Shown here: positions 46,041-54,616 of the stretch, one piece after another
How positions within the stretch are numbered: position 1 is the stretch's first letter
How the letters are laid out: each line of letters begins with the position of its first letter
DNA from: Lactobacillus mulieris
GTDB lineage: Bacteria; Bacillota; Bacilli; Lactobacillales; Lactobacillaceae
NCBI RefSeq assembly: GCF_007095465.1
Contig: NZ_SDGL01000007.1
Span: 46,956 to 110,955, forward strand
Direction of reading: 5' to 3'
Length of the DNA: 64,000 nt
Made by a program: the position numbers and the translations under genes
Notes under the pieces: generated by a model
Databases searched by the model: none
Told to the model about the DNA's origin: nothing
What the model saw: the letters and a program-made list of their open reading frames with translations, nothing else

Positions 46041-47495
46041 CTACCACATACCAATCAACTTCATCCAAAGTAAGCCAATTATGCCATAAACTAAAATATA
46101 GAGTAGTCCGAAGATGAAGCTTAGGTTCCACCACTCTTTTTGAGTTACATAACCAGAAGCAGATAATACCGATGAAGCAGGACTTGAATAGTGAGTTGTT
46201 GAACCCATTATTGCAGAAAACATTGCTAAGAATTGTGCTGCTAACACTTTAGGCGCCCCTGCTGAAACGGCAACTATCAGAAGCGGCAAGTACATGGCCG
46301 TATTATGAGCAGTTGCACTTGCAAACAAGTAGTGCGTGTAAAATAAAATCAAAGCTAAAATCACTAAGACTAAAAGCCAATTCATCCCTTTAACGCTTAC
46401 TTCAATCTCTTTTGATAACCAGGCAATAAAGCCGAATTGGGTTAATTTCCCTGCCATAAAGACTAAAATTGATAACCAAATTAAAAGATTCCAAGCTCCA
46501 GTTTCTTTAAGGATATCTTTGGGACTCAATATTCCAAATAAAAGTAGCAAAGTTAGGGAAATAAAGGCCACTACCGTTGCATCAAGCTTAATTGAACTTG
46601 ATAGCATCCATAAAATCAATGTAACAGCAAAAATAAGGGCCATCACTTTTTCTGGAGCAGTCATCTTCCCCATCTCTTGCAAATGTTCATTAGCCCACTC
46701 TTTAGCATTTGGAGTCTCTTTTACTCGTGGAGGAAAAAGCTTATAGACTAAATATGGAACAATTAATAAACAAATCACAGCTGGAACAACACTAGCTGCA
46801 AGCCAGCCCATCCAGTTTAAATTAATTCCAGCCTTACTTGCTAAGGAAACTGCAATTAAGTTAGGGGCGCAAGCTGTCATAAACATTGAAGAAGTTATTA
46901 CATTAGTTTGAAACTCAGTAAAAACCAAATAAGCACCCATTTTTTTACGTGAATCATTATTAGGGTGTGAATCAAAAGTATTAGCTAAAGAGTTAATTAA
47001 CGGATACACAATTCCACCTGCCCGTGCTCCATTAGATGGAGTCGCAGGCGATGTAATCAAATCAATTGCTCCAATTGCATAACCTAAGCCCAATGATTTT
47101 TTGCCAAACCATTTGATAAAATACAAGGCTATTCGTCTGCCCAGACCTGTTTTAATAATTCCACGTGAGATCATAAAGGCCATGACAATCAGCCAAGCTG
47201 AAGAATTGGAAAAAGCACTTAAAGCCCCTTTTTGAATCACTTTACCATCTTTCATTACATCAGCAATTGGCGCTAGTCCCAAGCAAACAGTCATCGTAAA
47301 ACCAATCAAAGTTACACCCGCAATTGCCATTGGTTGAGTAATGCAAGCTACAATTGTTGCAATAAAAATTGCCAACATATGCCAAGCATCAATACTAATG
47401 CCAGCTGGTCGAACTGGCGCAATAAACCAGATTAGCAAACCAATTACAACTGGCAAAATAAATTGCTTCCATTTGACTTTTTCAAATGTTTCCAT
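46041..47495 (-). CDS. DASS (SLC13/CitT-like) dicarboxylate transporter, second copy
   Basis: A 484-residue paralogue of the transporter at 1477-2892, with the signature TPSNGARAGGIVYPL and a C-terminal TTHYSSPASSVL region. Predicted to move citrate, malate or succinate-like anions. GGAGG lies eight bases ahead of the ATG at 47495; a GTG at 47510 would overlap that site. Monocistronic, with its own cre. Confidence 0.88.
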   Translation of the reverse strand: METFEKVKWKQFILPVVIGLLIWFIAPVRPAGISIDAWHMLAIFIATIVACITQPMAIAGVTLIGFTMTVCLGLAPIADVMKDGKVIQKGALSAFSNSSAWLIVMAFMISRGIIKTGLGRRIALYFIKWFGKKSLGLGYAIGAIDLITSPATPSNGARAGGIVYPLINSLANTFDSHPNNDSRKKMGAYLVFTEFQTNVITSSMFMTACAPNLIAVSLASKAGINLNWMGWLAASVVPAVICLLIVPYLVYKLFPPRVKETPNAKEWANEHLQEMGKMTAPEKVMALIFAVTLILWMLSSSIKLDATVVAFISLTLLLLFGILSPKDILKETGAWNLLIWLSILVFMAGKLTQFGFIAWLSKEIEVSVKGMNWLLVLVILALILFYTHYLFASATAHNTAMYLPLLIVAVSAGAPKVLAAQFLAMFSAIMGSTTHYSSPASSVLSASGYVTQKEWWNLSFIFGLLYILVYGIIGLLWMKLIGMW

Positions 47496-47558
47496 ACATA
47501 AATCCTCCACTTATACTAATAAAGATATATCTATAATTTAACAAAAAAAGGCCTAAAA

Positions 47559-47572
47559 TGAAAACGCTCTTA
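47559..47572. promoter_or_regulatory. cre site ahead of the second DASS gene
   Basis: TGAAAACGCTCTTA matches 13 of 14 cre positions, about 65 bp ahead of the start codon. Confidence 0.5.
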
Positions 47573-47593
47573 ATAAAAATGCTAGCAAATAAT

Positions 47594-47725
47594 AAAAAAG
47601 CCCCTATCTAATATAGATAGGAGCCAATTTTATGCCACGTAGGGGTATTATTATGCAACGTGGACTTTTGGAAATACAATAAGGTTATATTTCAGTCTGA
47701 GAGTCTCTAAAATATTAACCTTAAC
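47594..47725 (-). ncRNA. Candidate structured small RNA ending in an intrinsic terminator
   Basis: Read on the minus strand there are three hairpins in 130 nt. The first pairs AAGGTTA with TAACCTT and extends across AAATA/TATTT; the second pairs CCACGT with ACGTGG; the last is a terminator (GCTCCTATCT and AGATAGGGGC, then T6). No protein frame fits. It lies between the DASS and CsbD genes. No known family was recognised and no clear promoter was seen. Confidence 0.4.
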
Positions 47726-47818
47726 AATACTCTATCATTACTTTGCTAATTTATTAATAAGATATATTTATACATATTTGCCTTTTGCTTATATTATTCT
47801 ATCTTTTAGGCAAAAATA

Positions 47819-47845
47819 AAAGACTTTCTTTTAAAGAAAGCCTTT
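47819..47845 (-). terminator. Terminator of the CsbD-like gene
   Basis: AAAGGCTTTCTTT pairs with AAAGAAAGTCTTT (G-T wobble), then a T-run on the minus strand, about 100 bp past the stop. Confidence 0.55.
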
Positions 47846-47944
47846 GTTTAATAAGTGGATTTTTATTAAGAAAAGATAACCCAATAAAATCCGCTATATT
47901 GATGTTATTGAGTCAATATTTTTAAACAGAGCACTAGCTAAACT

Positions 47945-48124
47945 TTAATCATCAAGTTTTTCCTTGATTTCTTTAGCCTTATCCTTTACATCTTCTTTTA
48001 CATCGTTAATTTTTTCTTTGGCTTTACCAAGCAAGCCTTCAGCTTTTCCTTGAGCTTCTCTTGCTTTATCACCAGTTAACTTACCTTCAACTTCCTTAGC
48101 CTTGCCTGTTAACTTATCTGACAT
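47945..48124 (-). CDS. CsbD-like stress protein
   Basis: A 59-residue, highly charged, Lys/Glu-rich protein beginning MSDKLTGKAKEVEGKLTGD, the CsbD family pattern. Members are general-stress proteins of unknown mechanism, probably unfolded or helical. AGGAGGTGG stands just ahead of the ATG. Confidence 0.88.
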   Translation of the reverse strand: MSDKLTGKAKEVEGKLTGDKAREAQGKAEGLLGKAKEKINDVKEDVKDKAKEIKEKLDD

Positions 48125-48225
48125 ATGTCCACCTCCTAAACCTATTTATAAGTACTTATAGTGCTATCATGCATCCCCAAGTTAAGATTAATCTTTTAAG
48201 TTAATTATTCAACTATAATTGTTTC

Positions 48226-49104
48226 TTATAGATGCTTCACTAAAGTTGCAATTTGCTGATAGCGTTCTTTGTAACTACTCCCCTTTGCAAAAACTAAATT
48301 AATTGAATGCTCGACGTTAAATTCTGGAATTGCAGTAATTTCTAACAACTCATTCCGTTTCAATTCATCACAAATTAACTGTCGATACAAAAATGAAACT
48401 CCTTCGCCTTGCTTTAACATCTCAATAACTGTGACTGGATTATCAACTTCAATCACGTTTTTGAAATCTGATAAGGCAAAGTTATGTGCTGCCAAGAGCT
48501 TTTCAAAAATATCACGAGTACCACATCCCTCCATCCCGATAAATAAAGGCTGCTTTAAAATATCTGACCATTGTGCAACAGGATAGGTGCGTGGATTAGT
48601 TACTAAAGTCATCGGATAATCACTAAGTTTAAAAAAATCAAACTCCGATTTATCAAAATTGCCTTCAATTAATGCAAAATCCAATTCTCCTAACTTTATT
48701 TTTTCCAATAGCTGTTTCGTGTTTGCAATATCCACCTTAGGTGTTTTCTCGTCATTAATTGTTTTGGCAAGAAGATTGGGTAATAAAAAGCTACTTAATG
48801 ATAAAGAAGCCCCAATCGATAATCTTTTTTTGTCATCTTTCTGAATTTCAGCTAAAACACGAGAACTATCAGAATTAATTCGCTGAACATATGCAACAAG
48901 TTCTCTTGCCTTTGCTGTTAATTCAATACTTTTTCCTGAACGATAAAATAATCTAAAACCTAAATCTTTCTCTAAACTATGAATTTGCTGTGAAACTGCC
49001 GGCTGAGAAATAAATAATTCCTTAGCCGTTAAAGTAAAAGACTTAGTTCTTACTAAGACAACGAGCGTTTTTAAGCGATAATCAAACAATGATGTCAAAC
49101 CCAC
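48226..49104 (-). CDS. LysR-family transcriptional regulator
   Basis: A 292-residue LTTR: winged helix with SFTLTAKELFISQPAVSQQI (about 22-41) and a periplasmic-binding-protein-like effector domain. GTG start behind AAGGGAG. No divergent gene lies close, so the target is not evident; the CsbD-like gene and DASS transporter are the nearest downstream genes. Confidence 0.88.
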   Translation of the reverse strand: MGLTSLFDYRLKTLVVLVRTKSFTLTAKELFISQPAVSQQIHSLEKDLGFRLFYRSGKSIELTAKARELVAYVQRINSDSSRVLAEIQKDDKKRLSIGASLSLSSFLLPNLLAKTINDEKTPKVDIANTKQLLEKIKLGELDFALIEGNFDKSEFDFFKLSDYPMTLVTNPRTYPVAQWSDILKQPLFIGMEGCGTRDIFEKLLAAHNFALSDFKNVIEVDNPVTVIEMLKQGEGVSFLYRQLICDELKRNELLEITAIPEFNVEHSINLVFAKGSSYKERYQQIATLVKHL

Positions 49105-49441
49105 ACTGGTTTTCTCCCTTCTTTACATCAATTATCTTAAAAACTCTGCTCTTGAAATATTTATTTTCTTATTGTATCCCCTAATTATTTATAATTATAT
49201 CGAATTTTGTATTATATACATACTAATATGCTTGTGCATTTTTTCATAAGTAAAAAATTGGCATATATACATTGTTTTTATAAAGAAGTCACCTTTTAGC
49301 ATTTATGATAATAGTGTAATCAATTTAGAAAGTATTTTTATTCATTTATAGTTTATATCCCTTCAGGTATAAAATTTTCCTACTCGAATGAACCCTAATA
49401 CACATATTCAAGTTTCTTACAATAATTGATTACACTCCAAC
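49105..49441. other. Intergenic, no gene seen
   Basis: About 340 bp of very AT-rich DNA upstream of the LysR gene. I see no coding frame, hairpin or repeat that can be supported; it probably holds the LysR promoter. Confidence 0.5.
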
Positions 49442-49503
49442 CCGTATCACTCCCACGATACGGCCCTAAATATAAAGAGGATAGCTCCCACGAGCTATCC
49501 TCT
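49442..49503 (-). terminator. Tandem hairpins ending the LPETG gene
   Basis: Nearest the stop: a perfect 12-bp stem AGAGGATAGCTC with GAGCTATCCTCT (49476-49503). Beyond it, a 7-bp stem CCGTATC with GATACGG (49442-49463). Both loops contain CCCAC. Confidence 0.75.
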
Positions 49504-49509
49504 ATTTTT

Positions 49510-51185
49510 TTACTTTTTATTTTTCTTAATGAGAAGAATTGAACAAATTATTGCAATCGTACCAGTTACTATTGCTAATGCCGTTGTAGTACCTGTTTCC
49601 GGCAATCGCTTAGCAGATTTTTGTGATACTGTTTTATCTGTTATATAACTAGATGAACTGCTTCCTGACGATGAGTTTACACTTTCTGAGCTGCTACTTG
49701 ATGATGAACTTGAATCTTCTGCTTTCGTTTCTTTATCAAGTACAGTAACTTTTGCAGTTTTAGTTACTATATCATTATCATTGATTTTATAGCTATACTT
49801 TACAGAATATACACCTGCCTTATTCGTGTTAACATTATCTTCAACCGCATATTCCGCTTCTGTCAAAACATGCTTTGACGTTAAAGCCATTGTAGCTGGA
49901 TCATAAGTAACGACTTCTGCTTTTAGCAAATTATCTTTATTAGTCCAATTTTCACCAACATGAATAGTAATATCCTTGGTATCAAAAATTTGTTGGACTT
50001 GAACATAAAAAGGATTTTCTTCAGGCGTAACATCACTACCACTATAATCAATAATCCAATTACTATCACTTGCAACAGAATATTTGTATTGTTCCCAAAT
50101 TTCATGTCCATTAGGCTTAATATTTACACTATAGCCTGCGTTTTTAATTGCATCAAAAATTGGCCTAATCTTTATAGCATAAATGCCATCAGTATACAAA
50201 GCTACACTTGCTGGATAACTGGAACCAAAATTATAATAAATGAAATCTTCAGCTGTAATTGGAGGTAGTAAGCTTTGAATATTGGCAGGAACAGAGCTGT
50301 AAATTCTAGTTCCATCAGCAGAAAAATCTAAAGTTTTAGCTTGATATTTTTTTAGATTTGCTTGTGAAATTATCTTTTCTAATTTGGTCACTTCTTTACC
50401 AACTCTAGCAGTTAAATGACCATCATAAGTTGTCTGAATTTCCCCATTTGTATAGTAATAAAACGATTGACCAACAGAAAATTGACGAAGATTAATATTA
50501 GAAATAATACTATTTTCAGCACTATTATTTGCTAAAGCTGACAATTGATCTTGCATCTGATTATAGTTAGCTACAGTAAGCGGAATTTTACCTGAAAAAT
50601 TCTGCTTTGGAGCTAAATATGCATCAATTTTTATTCCAATTATTTGATCCCAGGTAAAACCGGGATTTTCTCTTGCTAATCTATCTAAATTTCTATATTT
50701 GCCAGGTTTAATAGCATATTGCACTTTTTCATTTTTTAGTCCAAAACTTAAGCCGTTCTCTGACACTTGATTAGCATCTAAAACAACATCGACTTTATTA
50801 ATATCTGAATTACTTCCCTTGTAAAACCTTGGTAAGACAATAGCTTGCACAAAATGCTGTTCTTGATCTGTAGTATTCTCGACATTAGCTAGTGCATAAA
50901 ATTTCCCTTGTGATTTATCTAAATCAAGGATTGATGAACTAGTTGATTGCAGCTCGGGATTTTGATTGGTCTGAATTGCTGTACCATGTTTTAAGCCTGC
51001 ATGCTCTTCAGAATATACACCTACCCCTGTATTATTAACCAGGCTTGCTCCTTGTTTTTCTGTACTTGTTGCACTTTCATTACTTTCTGCTAAAGCTTGC
51101 TTAGGCATGCTGTAACAACTCCCGCTGATAAAACTAAGCTAGTTAACACCATTGCAGTATTTCGTCTAAACAAGTTATTTTTCAT
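49510..51185 (-). pseudogene. LPETG cell-wall-anchored surface protein, frameshifted in the signal peptide
   Basis: Codons from ATG 51185 give a signal peptide (MKNNLFRRNTAMVLTSLVLS...) that stops after 31 residues. The rest of the protein (532 residues, from 51108) is in another frame starting MPKQALAES. One extra base near 51109 (GCATG to GCAATG) would join them with a proper ALA cleavage site. The body has no recognised catalytic domain; a beta-rich Ig-like repeat (about 420-485) precedes a Ser-rich wall spanner, LPETG, a hydrophobic segment and KKNKK. Probable adhesin. Confidence 0.8.
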
Positions 51186-51286
51186 AATCTACTTCTCTCC
51201 CCTATAAATGATATATACAACTAGGATATCCAAGAAAATAGTAGATAATGATTTGATTTACTTATAATAAAAGATTTATTAATTAT

Positions 51287-51314
51287 AAAAGCCAACCTAA
51301 AAGGTTGGCTTTTT
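51287..51314 (-). terminator. Terminator of the aminotransferase gene
   Basis: Arms AAAAGCCAACC and GGTTGGCTTTT with a TAAAA loop; symmetric A/T flanks. Confidence 0.8.
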
Positions 51315-51316
51315 GC

Positions 51317-52492
51317 TTATTTATTAACAAACTTCTTCATGCGATTAATTGCTTCTTTAATTCTATCTAAGTCAGCTGCATAACTAATTCGGAGATGTTC
51401 TGGATAACCAAAGGCTTCCCCTGGAACTGTAGCTACTCCTTCTTTTTCAAGTAAAGCTAAGGCAAAATCATTTGCAGTTTTGTAACCAGTTAACTTCAAA
51501 GCTTCACTAATATCTGGGAAAAAGTAAAAAGCTCCTTGTGGTTTTTCAATTAGCTTAAAACCTTCTACCCCATCTAGTAATGGAGCTAAAATATTTAACC
51601 GTTTTTCATATTCTTGACGCATATTTTCTACGCAAGCTTGCTCACCTGTTAAAGCTGCAAGGGCTGCATACTGACTAACCGCCGACAAGTTGCTGGTTGA
51701 ATGACTAAGAAAGGAATTAAGAGCAGTGATTAAATTACTATCACCAGCAATATAACCGACTCGCCAACCAGTCATTGCGTACGTTTTGCTTAATCCATCT
51801 ACTAAAATAACATTCTGTCTAATATCATCATCTAAATCAAGAAGTGAAGTAAATTGGGTCTGATTATAAATGAGTTTGCCATAAATATCATCAGCGATAA
51901 TTGTTATTTGTCGCTCAGCAGCCCATTTCCCAATTGCAATCAATTCAGCTTTGGTATAAACCTGTCCTGAAGGATTATTAGGTGAGTTAATAATCAACAT
52001 CTTGGTAGCATTGTGCGTATATTTTTGTAAGTCAGCTGGAGTTACTTTTAAACCTTTTTCTGGCTTAACAAAAATTGGCTTAGCTCCCGCTAACTTTACT
52101 TGTTCACCATATGAAACCCAGTATGGCAAAGGAATCAAAACTTCATCCCCTGGATTAAGTAAAACTTGGGCCAAGGCATATAATGCATACTTGGCTCCAG
52201 TAGTTACTGCAATATTTTGACTTGAAAACTTAGTCTTGTGTTCAGAATTAATTCTTTCAGCAATTTTTTGTTTAAGTTCTGGTAATCCACCTGCTGGCGT
52301 ATATGAATCTGTCAGGTTCTCGCTAATTGCCTTAATAGCCGCTTGGCCGATAAAACTCGGAGTATTAAAATCAGGCTCACCAATTGAAAGATTAATTACA
52401 TCTTTACCTTGCATTGCCAATTCTTTAGCACGACTTGATAAAGCCATCGTAGCTGATGGAGTAACTGTTTGAATTCTTTTTGATAATTTCAT
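51317..52492 (-). CDS. Class I/II pyridoxal-phosphate aminotransferase (aspartate/aromatic type)
   Basis: A 391-residue fold-type I enzyme: LSIGEPDFNTP, NSPNNPSGQVY with the PLP-region asparagine, DDIYGKL, Schiff-base Lys in DGLSKTYAMTGWRVGY, and the substrate-carboxylate arginine in EHLRISYA. Closest in pattern to AspB/AraT aminotransferases of Gram-positives. The ATG at 52492 is chosen behind GGGAA. Monocistronic. Confidence 0.9.
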   Translation of the reverse strand: MKLSKRIQTVTPSATMALSSRAKELAMQGKDVINLSIGEPDFNTPSFIGQAAIKAISENLTDSYTPAGGLPELKQKIAERINSEHKTKFSSQNIAVTTGAKYALYALAQVLLNPGDEVLIPLPYWVSYGEQVKLAGAKPIFVKPEKGLKVTPADLQKYTHNATKMLIINSPNNPSGQVYTKAELIAIGKWAAERQITIIADDIYGKLIYNQTQFTSLLDLDDDIRQNVILVDGLSKTYAMTGWRVGYIAGDSNLITALNSFLSHSTSNLSAVSQYAALAALTGEQACVENMRQEYEKRLNILAPLLDGVEGFKLIEKPQGAFYFFPDISEALKLTGYKTANDFALALLEKEGVATVPGEAFGYPEHLRISYAADLDRIKEAINRMKKFVNK

Positions 52493-52575
52493 TTTTATTC
52501 CCACACTAATCTAATTAACTTTATTTGCTAAATTATATCATAGCTTTATTTCTGGGAGAAAAAATTAGGTTTTAA

Positions 52576-52604
52576 TTGACTAATCATTTCTGCCATTTTA
52601 AAAT
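52576..52604 (+). promoter_or_regulatory. Antisense RNA promoter, module 1
   Basis: -35 TTGACT, 17-bp spacer, -10 TAAAAT; predicted start about 52611. Confidence 0.75.
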
Positions 52605-52610
52605 TAAGGT

Positions 52611-52750
52611 ATCGAAAGTGAAAAAAGAGGCACCACTTGCCATGATGCCTCTGGAGCTTATGCGTCACTTCCGGCTGTTTTATTTTTTAGTATTTATTAC
52701 AATAAAAACAACCATCAGCTTTGCCGAGCTAAGACGGTTGTTTTTTTGTG
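52611..52750 (+). ncRNA. Predicted antitoxin RNA 1
   Basis: About 140 nt from the promoter above to the bidirectional terminator. It starts with a hairpin (AGAGGCA with TGCCTCT), then CACTTCC, which is complementary to GGAAGTG beside the toxin ribosome-binding site. The layout, convergent RNAs sharing a terminator, is that of Fst/par type I systems. Confidence 0.6.
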
Positions 52751-52829
52751 TCCTCTTTTGGTCATAAAAGATGTACCAATTCAAGGCAAACTGACTCACC
52801 GCAACTAGTAGCGTTAGCCATTCTATCAA
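52680..52829 (-). CDS. Small hydrophobic peptide, probable type I toxin (copy 1)
   Basis: 49 residues from a TTG at 52829 nine bases after AGGAGG. Hydrophobic segment IEWLTLLVAVSQFALNWYIF, then DQKRTQKNN; a typical membrane-toxin layout, one helix with a basic tail. The terminator hairpin lies inside the last third of the frame, so the peptide may be shorter in practice. Family (Fst-like or holin-like) not certain. Confidence 0.6.
   Translation of the reverse strand: MIEWLTLLVAVSQFALNWYIFYDQKRTQKNNRLSSAKLMVVFIVINTKK
52703..52747. terminator. Bidirectional terminator shared by the two RNAs of module 1
   Basis: AACAACC (52707-52713) pairs with GGTTGTT (52736-52742), with an interrupted inner stem around TTGCCG and T8 on the plus strand. 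Confidence 0.75.
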
Positions 52830-52957
52830 AAAACACTTCCTCCTCTCAATAGATTTCGTTAATGCAACGATTGGAATCATTTGCATCACCTACTTTCTAC
52901 GACCTGTCAAAAATAAAACAGTCAGAAGAAGACGCCTTAACTAAGCTCCAATGTATG

Positions 52958-52986
52958 ATTTTACAGGATATAGACGCTGCGAACAA
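52958..52986 (-). promoter_or_regulatory. Toxin promoter, module 1
   Basis: Minus strand: -35 TTGTTC (52986-52981), 17-bp spacer, -10 TAAAAT (52963-52958). It leaves a leader of about 120 nt before the toxin start. Confidence 0.65.
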
Positions 52987-53005
52987 GTGTTTTCGATAAA
53001 AATCA

Positions 53006-53034
53006 TTGACTTATAATTTTCTACACTTTACAAT
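53006..53034 (+). promoter_or_regulatory. Antisense RNA promoter, module 2
   Basis: -35 TTGACT, 17-bp spacer, -10 TACAAT. Confidence 0.75.
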
Positions 53035-53040
53035 TGAATT

Positions 53041-53175
53041 ATCGAAAGTGAAAAAAAGAGGTATCACTTGCGATGATACCTCTAGAGCTTAAGCGTCACT
53101 TCCGGCTGTTTTATTTTTTAATTACAATCAAAACAACCATCAGCTTGCCAGAGCTAAGACGGTTGTTTTTTTGTG
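53041..53175 (+). ncRNA. Predicted antitoxin RNA 2
   Basis: Same arrangement as RNA 1. Its first hairpin pairs AGAGGTATCA with TGATACCTCT: the stem bases differ from copy 1 (GGCA to GGTATCA) with both arms changed together, which supports a selected RNA structure. CACTTCC is kept. Confidence 0.6.
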
Positions 53176-53254
53176 TCCTCTTTTGGTCATAAAAGATGTA
53201 CCAATTCAAGGCAAACTGACTCGCTGCAACCAGCAGCATTAGCCATTCTATCAA
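53111..53254 (-). CDS. Small hydrophobic peptide, probable type I toxin (copy 2)
   Basis: 47 residues from a TTG at 53254 behind AGGAGG: IEWLMLLVAASQFALNWYIF then DQKRTQKNN. It differs from copy 1 by conservative changes in the helix and by its extreme C terminus. Expressed from its own promoter (TTGTTC, 17 bp, TAAAAT at 53412-53384). Confidence 0.6.
   Translation of the reverse strand: MIEWLMLLVAASQFALNWYIFYDQKRTQKNNRLSSGKLMVVLIVIKK
53129..53172. terminator. Bidirectional terminator of module 2
   Basis: AACAACC and GGTTGTT arms as in module 1, with a shorter inner loop. Confidence 0.75.
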
Positions 53255-53383
53255 AAAAACACTTCCTCCTCTCAATAGATTTCGTTAATGCAACGATTGG
53301 AATCATTTGCATCATCTACTTTCTACCACCTGTCAAAAATAAAACAGTCAGAAGAAGACGCCTTAACTAAGCTCCAATATATG

Positions 53384-53412
53384 ATTTTACAGGATATAGA
53401 GATTGCGAACAA
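53384..53412 (-). promoter_or_regulatory. Toxin promoter, module 2
   Basis: Minus strand: -35 TTGTTC (53412-53407), 17-bp spacer, -10 TAAAAT (53389-53384). Confidence 0.65.
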
Positions 53413-53424
53413 GTGTTTTTGATA

Positions 53425-53466
53425 CAAAAAAATAACGACACTCATCAGGAATACCAAGCGTCGTTG
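53425..53466 (-). terminator. Terminator of the alcohol dehydrogenase gene
   Basis: Minus strand arms AACGACGCT and AGTGTCGTT (one mismatch), followed by a T-run. Confidence 0.65.
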
Positions 53467-53478
53467 TTTGTTAATTCA

Positions 53479-54513
53479 CTAAAATACTAAAAGAGATTTA
53501 ATTGCTTTTCTTTGATCCATAACTTCATAAGCTTTTTGGATATCATCAAGTTTAAATTGTGCAGTAAAGACACGACCTGGATTAATTTCATGCTTTAAAA
53601 CTGCATCAAGCAAGTATTTTCTATCCCAAGTGGTAACTGAAGCAGGGCCGCCTTGAATTCCTAAATTGCCAAAGAATAATTGATTAGAATCTAATTTTTC
53701 ATCATGTGGCACTCCAACTCGACCAATCATTGCCCCAGCTCGAGCAACTTTAACAGCAGTATCCATTGATAATTCACTACCAACACATTCTAAAACAGCA
53801 TCAGCTCCTGCACCATTAGTTAATTTACGAATTTGCTTAACGCCTTCATCGCCTCGAACGGCAACATTATCTGTTGCACCAAATTCACGAGCTAATGCCT
53901 CTCTATCTGCATGTCGGCTAGTTGAAATAATTTTCTTAGCACCTAAAAACTTAGCACTTAAAATTGCACACAAGCCAACTGCACCATCACCAAGAACAAC
54001 TACGGTGTCGCCTTTCTTGACCCTTGCCATTTTCGCAGCATGAAAACCAGTTGGCATTACATCGGCCAAAGTTTGGAAGCTAGCAAGTTCTTCATCAGAA
54101 TAATCTTCCGGCTTGCCTGGAATTTTAACCAATCCCCAATTTGCATTATTGTATTCAAAATATTCAGCTTGAAAATGATTGTTAAATGGTGCTGGATTAT
54201 TTTGACATTCTCCTTCAAATCCAGCTAAACATGCTGCACAATGTCCACATCCATGAACAAATGGTGCAATTACAAAGTCACCTGGTTTAATATTCTTGAC
54301 AGCAGGGCCTACTTTTTCAACAATTCCAATTGCTTCGTGACCTGTAACATTACCAGCTTCTACTTGATCAATTCCTCTAAAGAACCATAAGTCACTGCCA
54401 CAAACACTCGCTCTAACTGTTCTAATAATTGCACTATCTTCAAAACTTAATTCTGGCATTGCTTTTTCGACAACTTCCATCTTGCCTTTTTCTTTAAAAA
54501 TTGCTGCTTTCAT
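53479..54513 (-). CDS. Zinc-dependent medium-chain alcohol dehydrogenase
   Basis: A 344-residue MDR enzyme: catalytic-zinc residues in SVCGSDLW and TGHEAIG, structural-zinc cysteines in GCGHCAACLAGFEGEC (about 88-103), cofactor loop LGDGAVGLCA. The family reduces aldehydes or oxidises alcohols; with an AdhR-like regulator next door, a role against reactive aldehydes is likely. AGGAGG precedes the ATG. Promoter has a 19-bp spacer typical of MerR control. Confidence 0.9.
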   Translation of the reverse strand: MKAAIFKEKGKMEVVEKAMPELSFEDSAIIRTVRASVCGSDLWFFRGIDQVEAGNVTGHEAIGIVEKVGPAVKNIKPGDFVIAPFVHGCGHCAACLAGFEGECQNNPAPFNNHFQAEYFEYNNANWGLVKIPGKPEDYSDEELASFQTLADVMPTGFHAAKMARVKKGDTVVVLGDGAVGLCAILSAKFLGAKKIISTSRHADREALAREFGATDNVAVRGDEGVKQIRKLTNGAGADAVLECVGSELSMDTAVKVARAGAMIGRVGVPHDEKLDSNQLFFGNLGIQGGPASVTTWDRKYLLDAVLKHEINPGRVFTAQFKLDDIQKAYEVMDQRKAIKSLLVF

Positions 54514-54555
54514 AAGTAAGCCTCCTATTTGCTTTTTTTCTGATTTGTTGTTATT

Positions 54556-54586
54556 ATTTTAGTACCTAAACCTAACTTTAGGTCAA
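54556..54586 (-). promoter_or_regulatory. MerR-type promoter and operator of the alcohol dehydrogenase
   Basis: Minus strand -35 TTGACC (54586-54581) and -10 TAAAAT (54561-54556) are 19 bp apart, the over-long spacing used by MerR activators. Arms ACCTAAA and TTTAGGT (54564-54583) form a palindrome within the spacer. Confidence 0.85.
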
Positions 54587-54616
54587 GTAAAAGTATTTAT
54601 TTTTTGGAGGTTTTTA

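Larger units (their letters stand above)
52611..53000. repeat. Tandem duplication, copy 1 (type I toxin-antitoxin module)
   Basis: About 390 bp repeated with scattered differences at 53041-53427, offset 430-426 bp. Each copy holds the same set: plus-strand promoter, plus-strand RNA, shared terminator, small minus-strand ORF and minus-strand promoter. Confidence 0.92.
53041..53427. repeat. Tandem duplication, copy 2 (type I toxin-antitoxin module)
   Basis: Second copy of the module at 52611-53000, with point differences and small indels in the hairpin, toxin and leader regions, so it is not an assembly echo. Confidence 0.92.

Noticed and set aside
49442..49503. CRISPR-like pair of repeats
   Set aside because: Only two hairpins that share a loop sequence; no regular spacer array.
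52680..52889. Longer 69-codon reading of the toxin from an upstream ATG
   Set aside because: The AGGAGG site lies inside that reading and directly precedes the TTG at 52829; the first 20 codons are leader sequence.
52611..53427. Assembly duplication
   Set aside because: The two copies differ at many positions, including changes on both arms of the same stem, so both are real.
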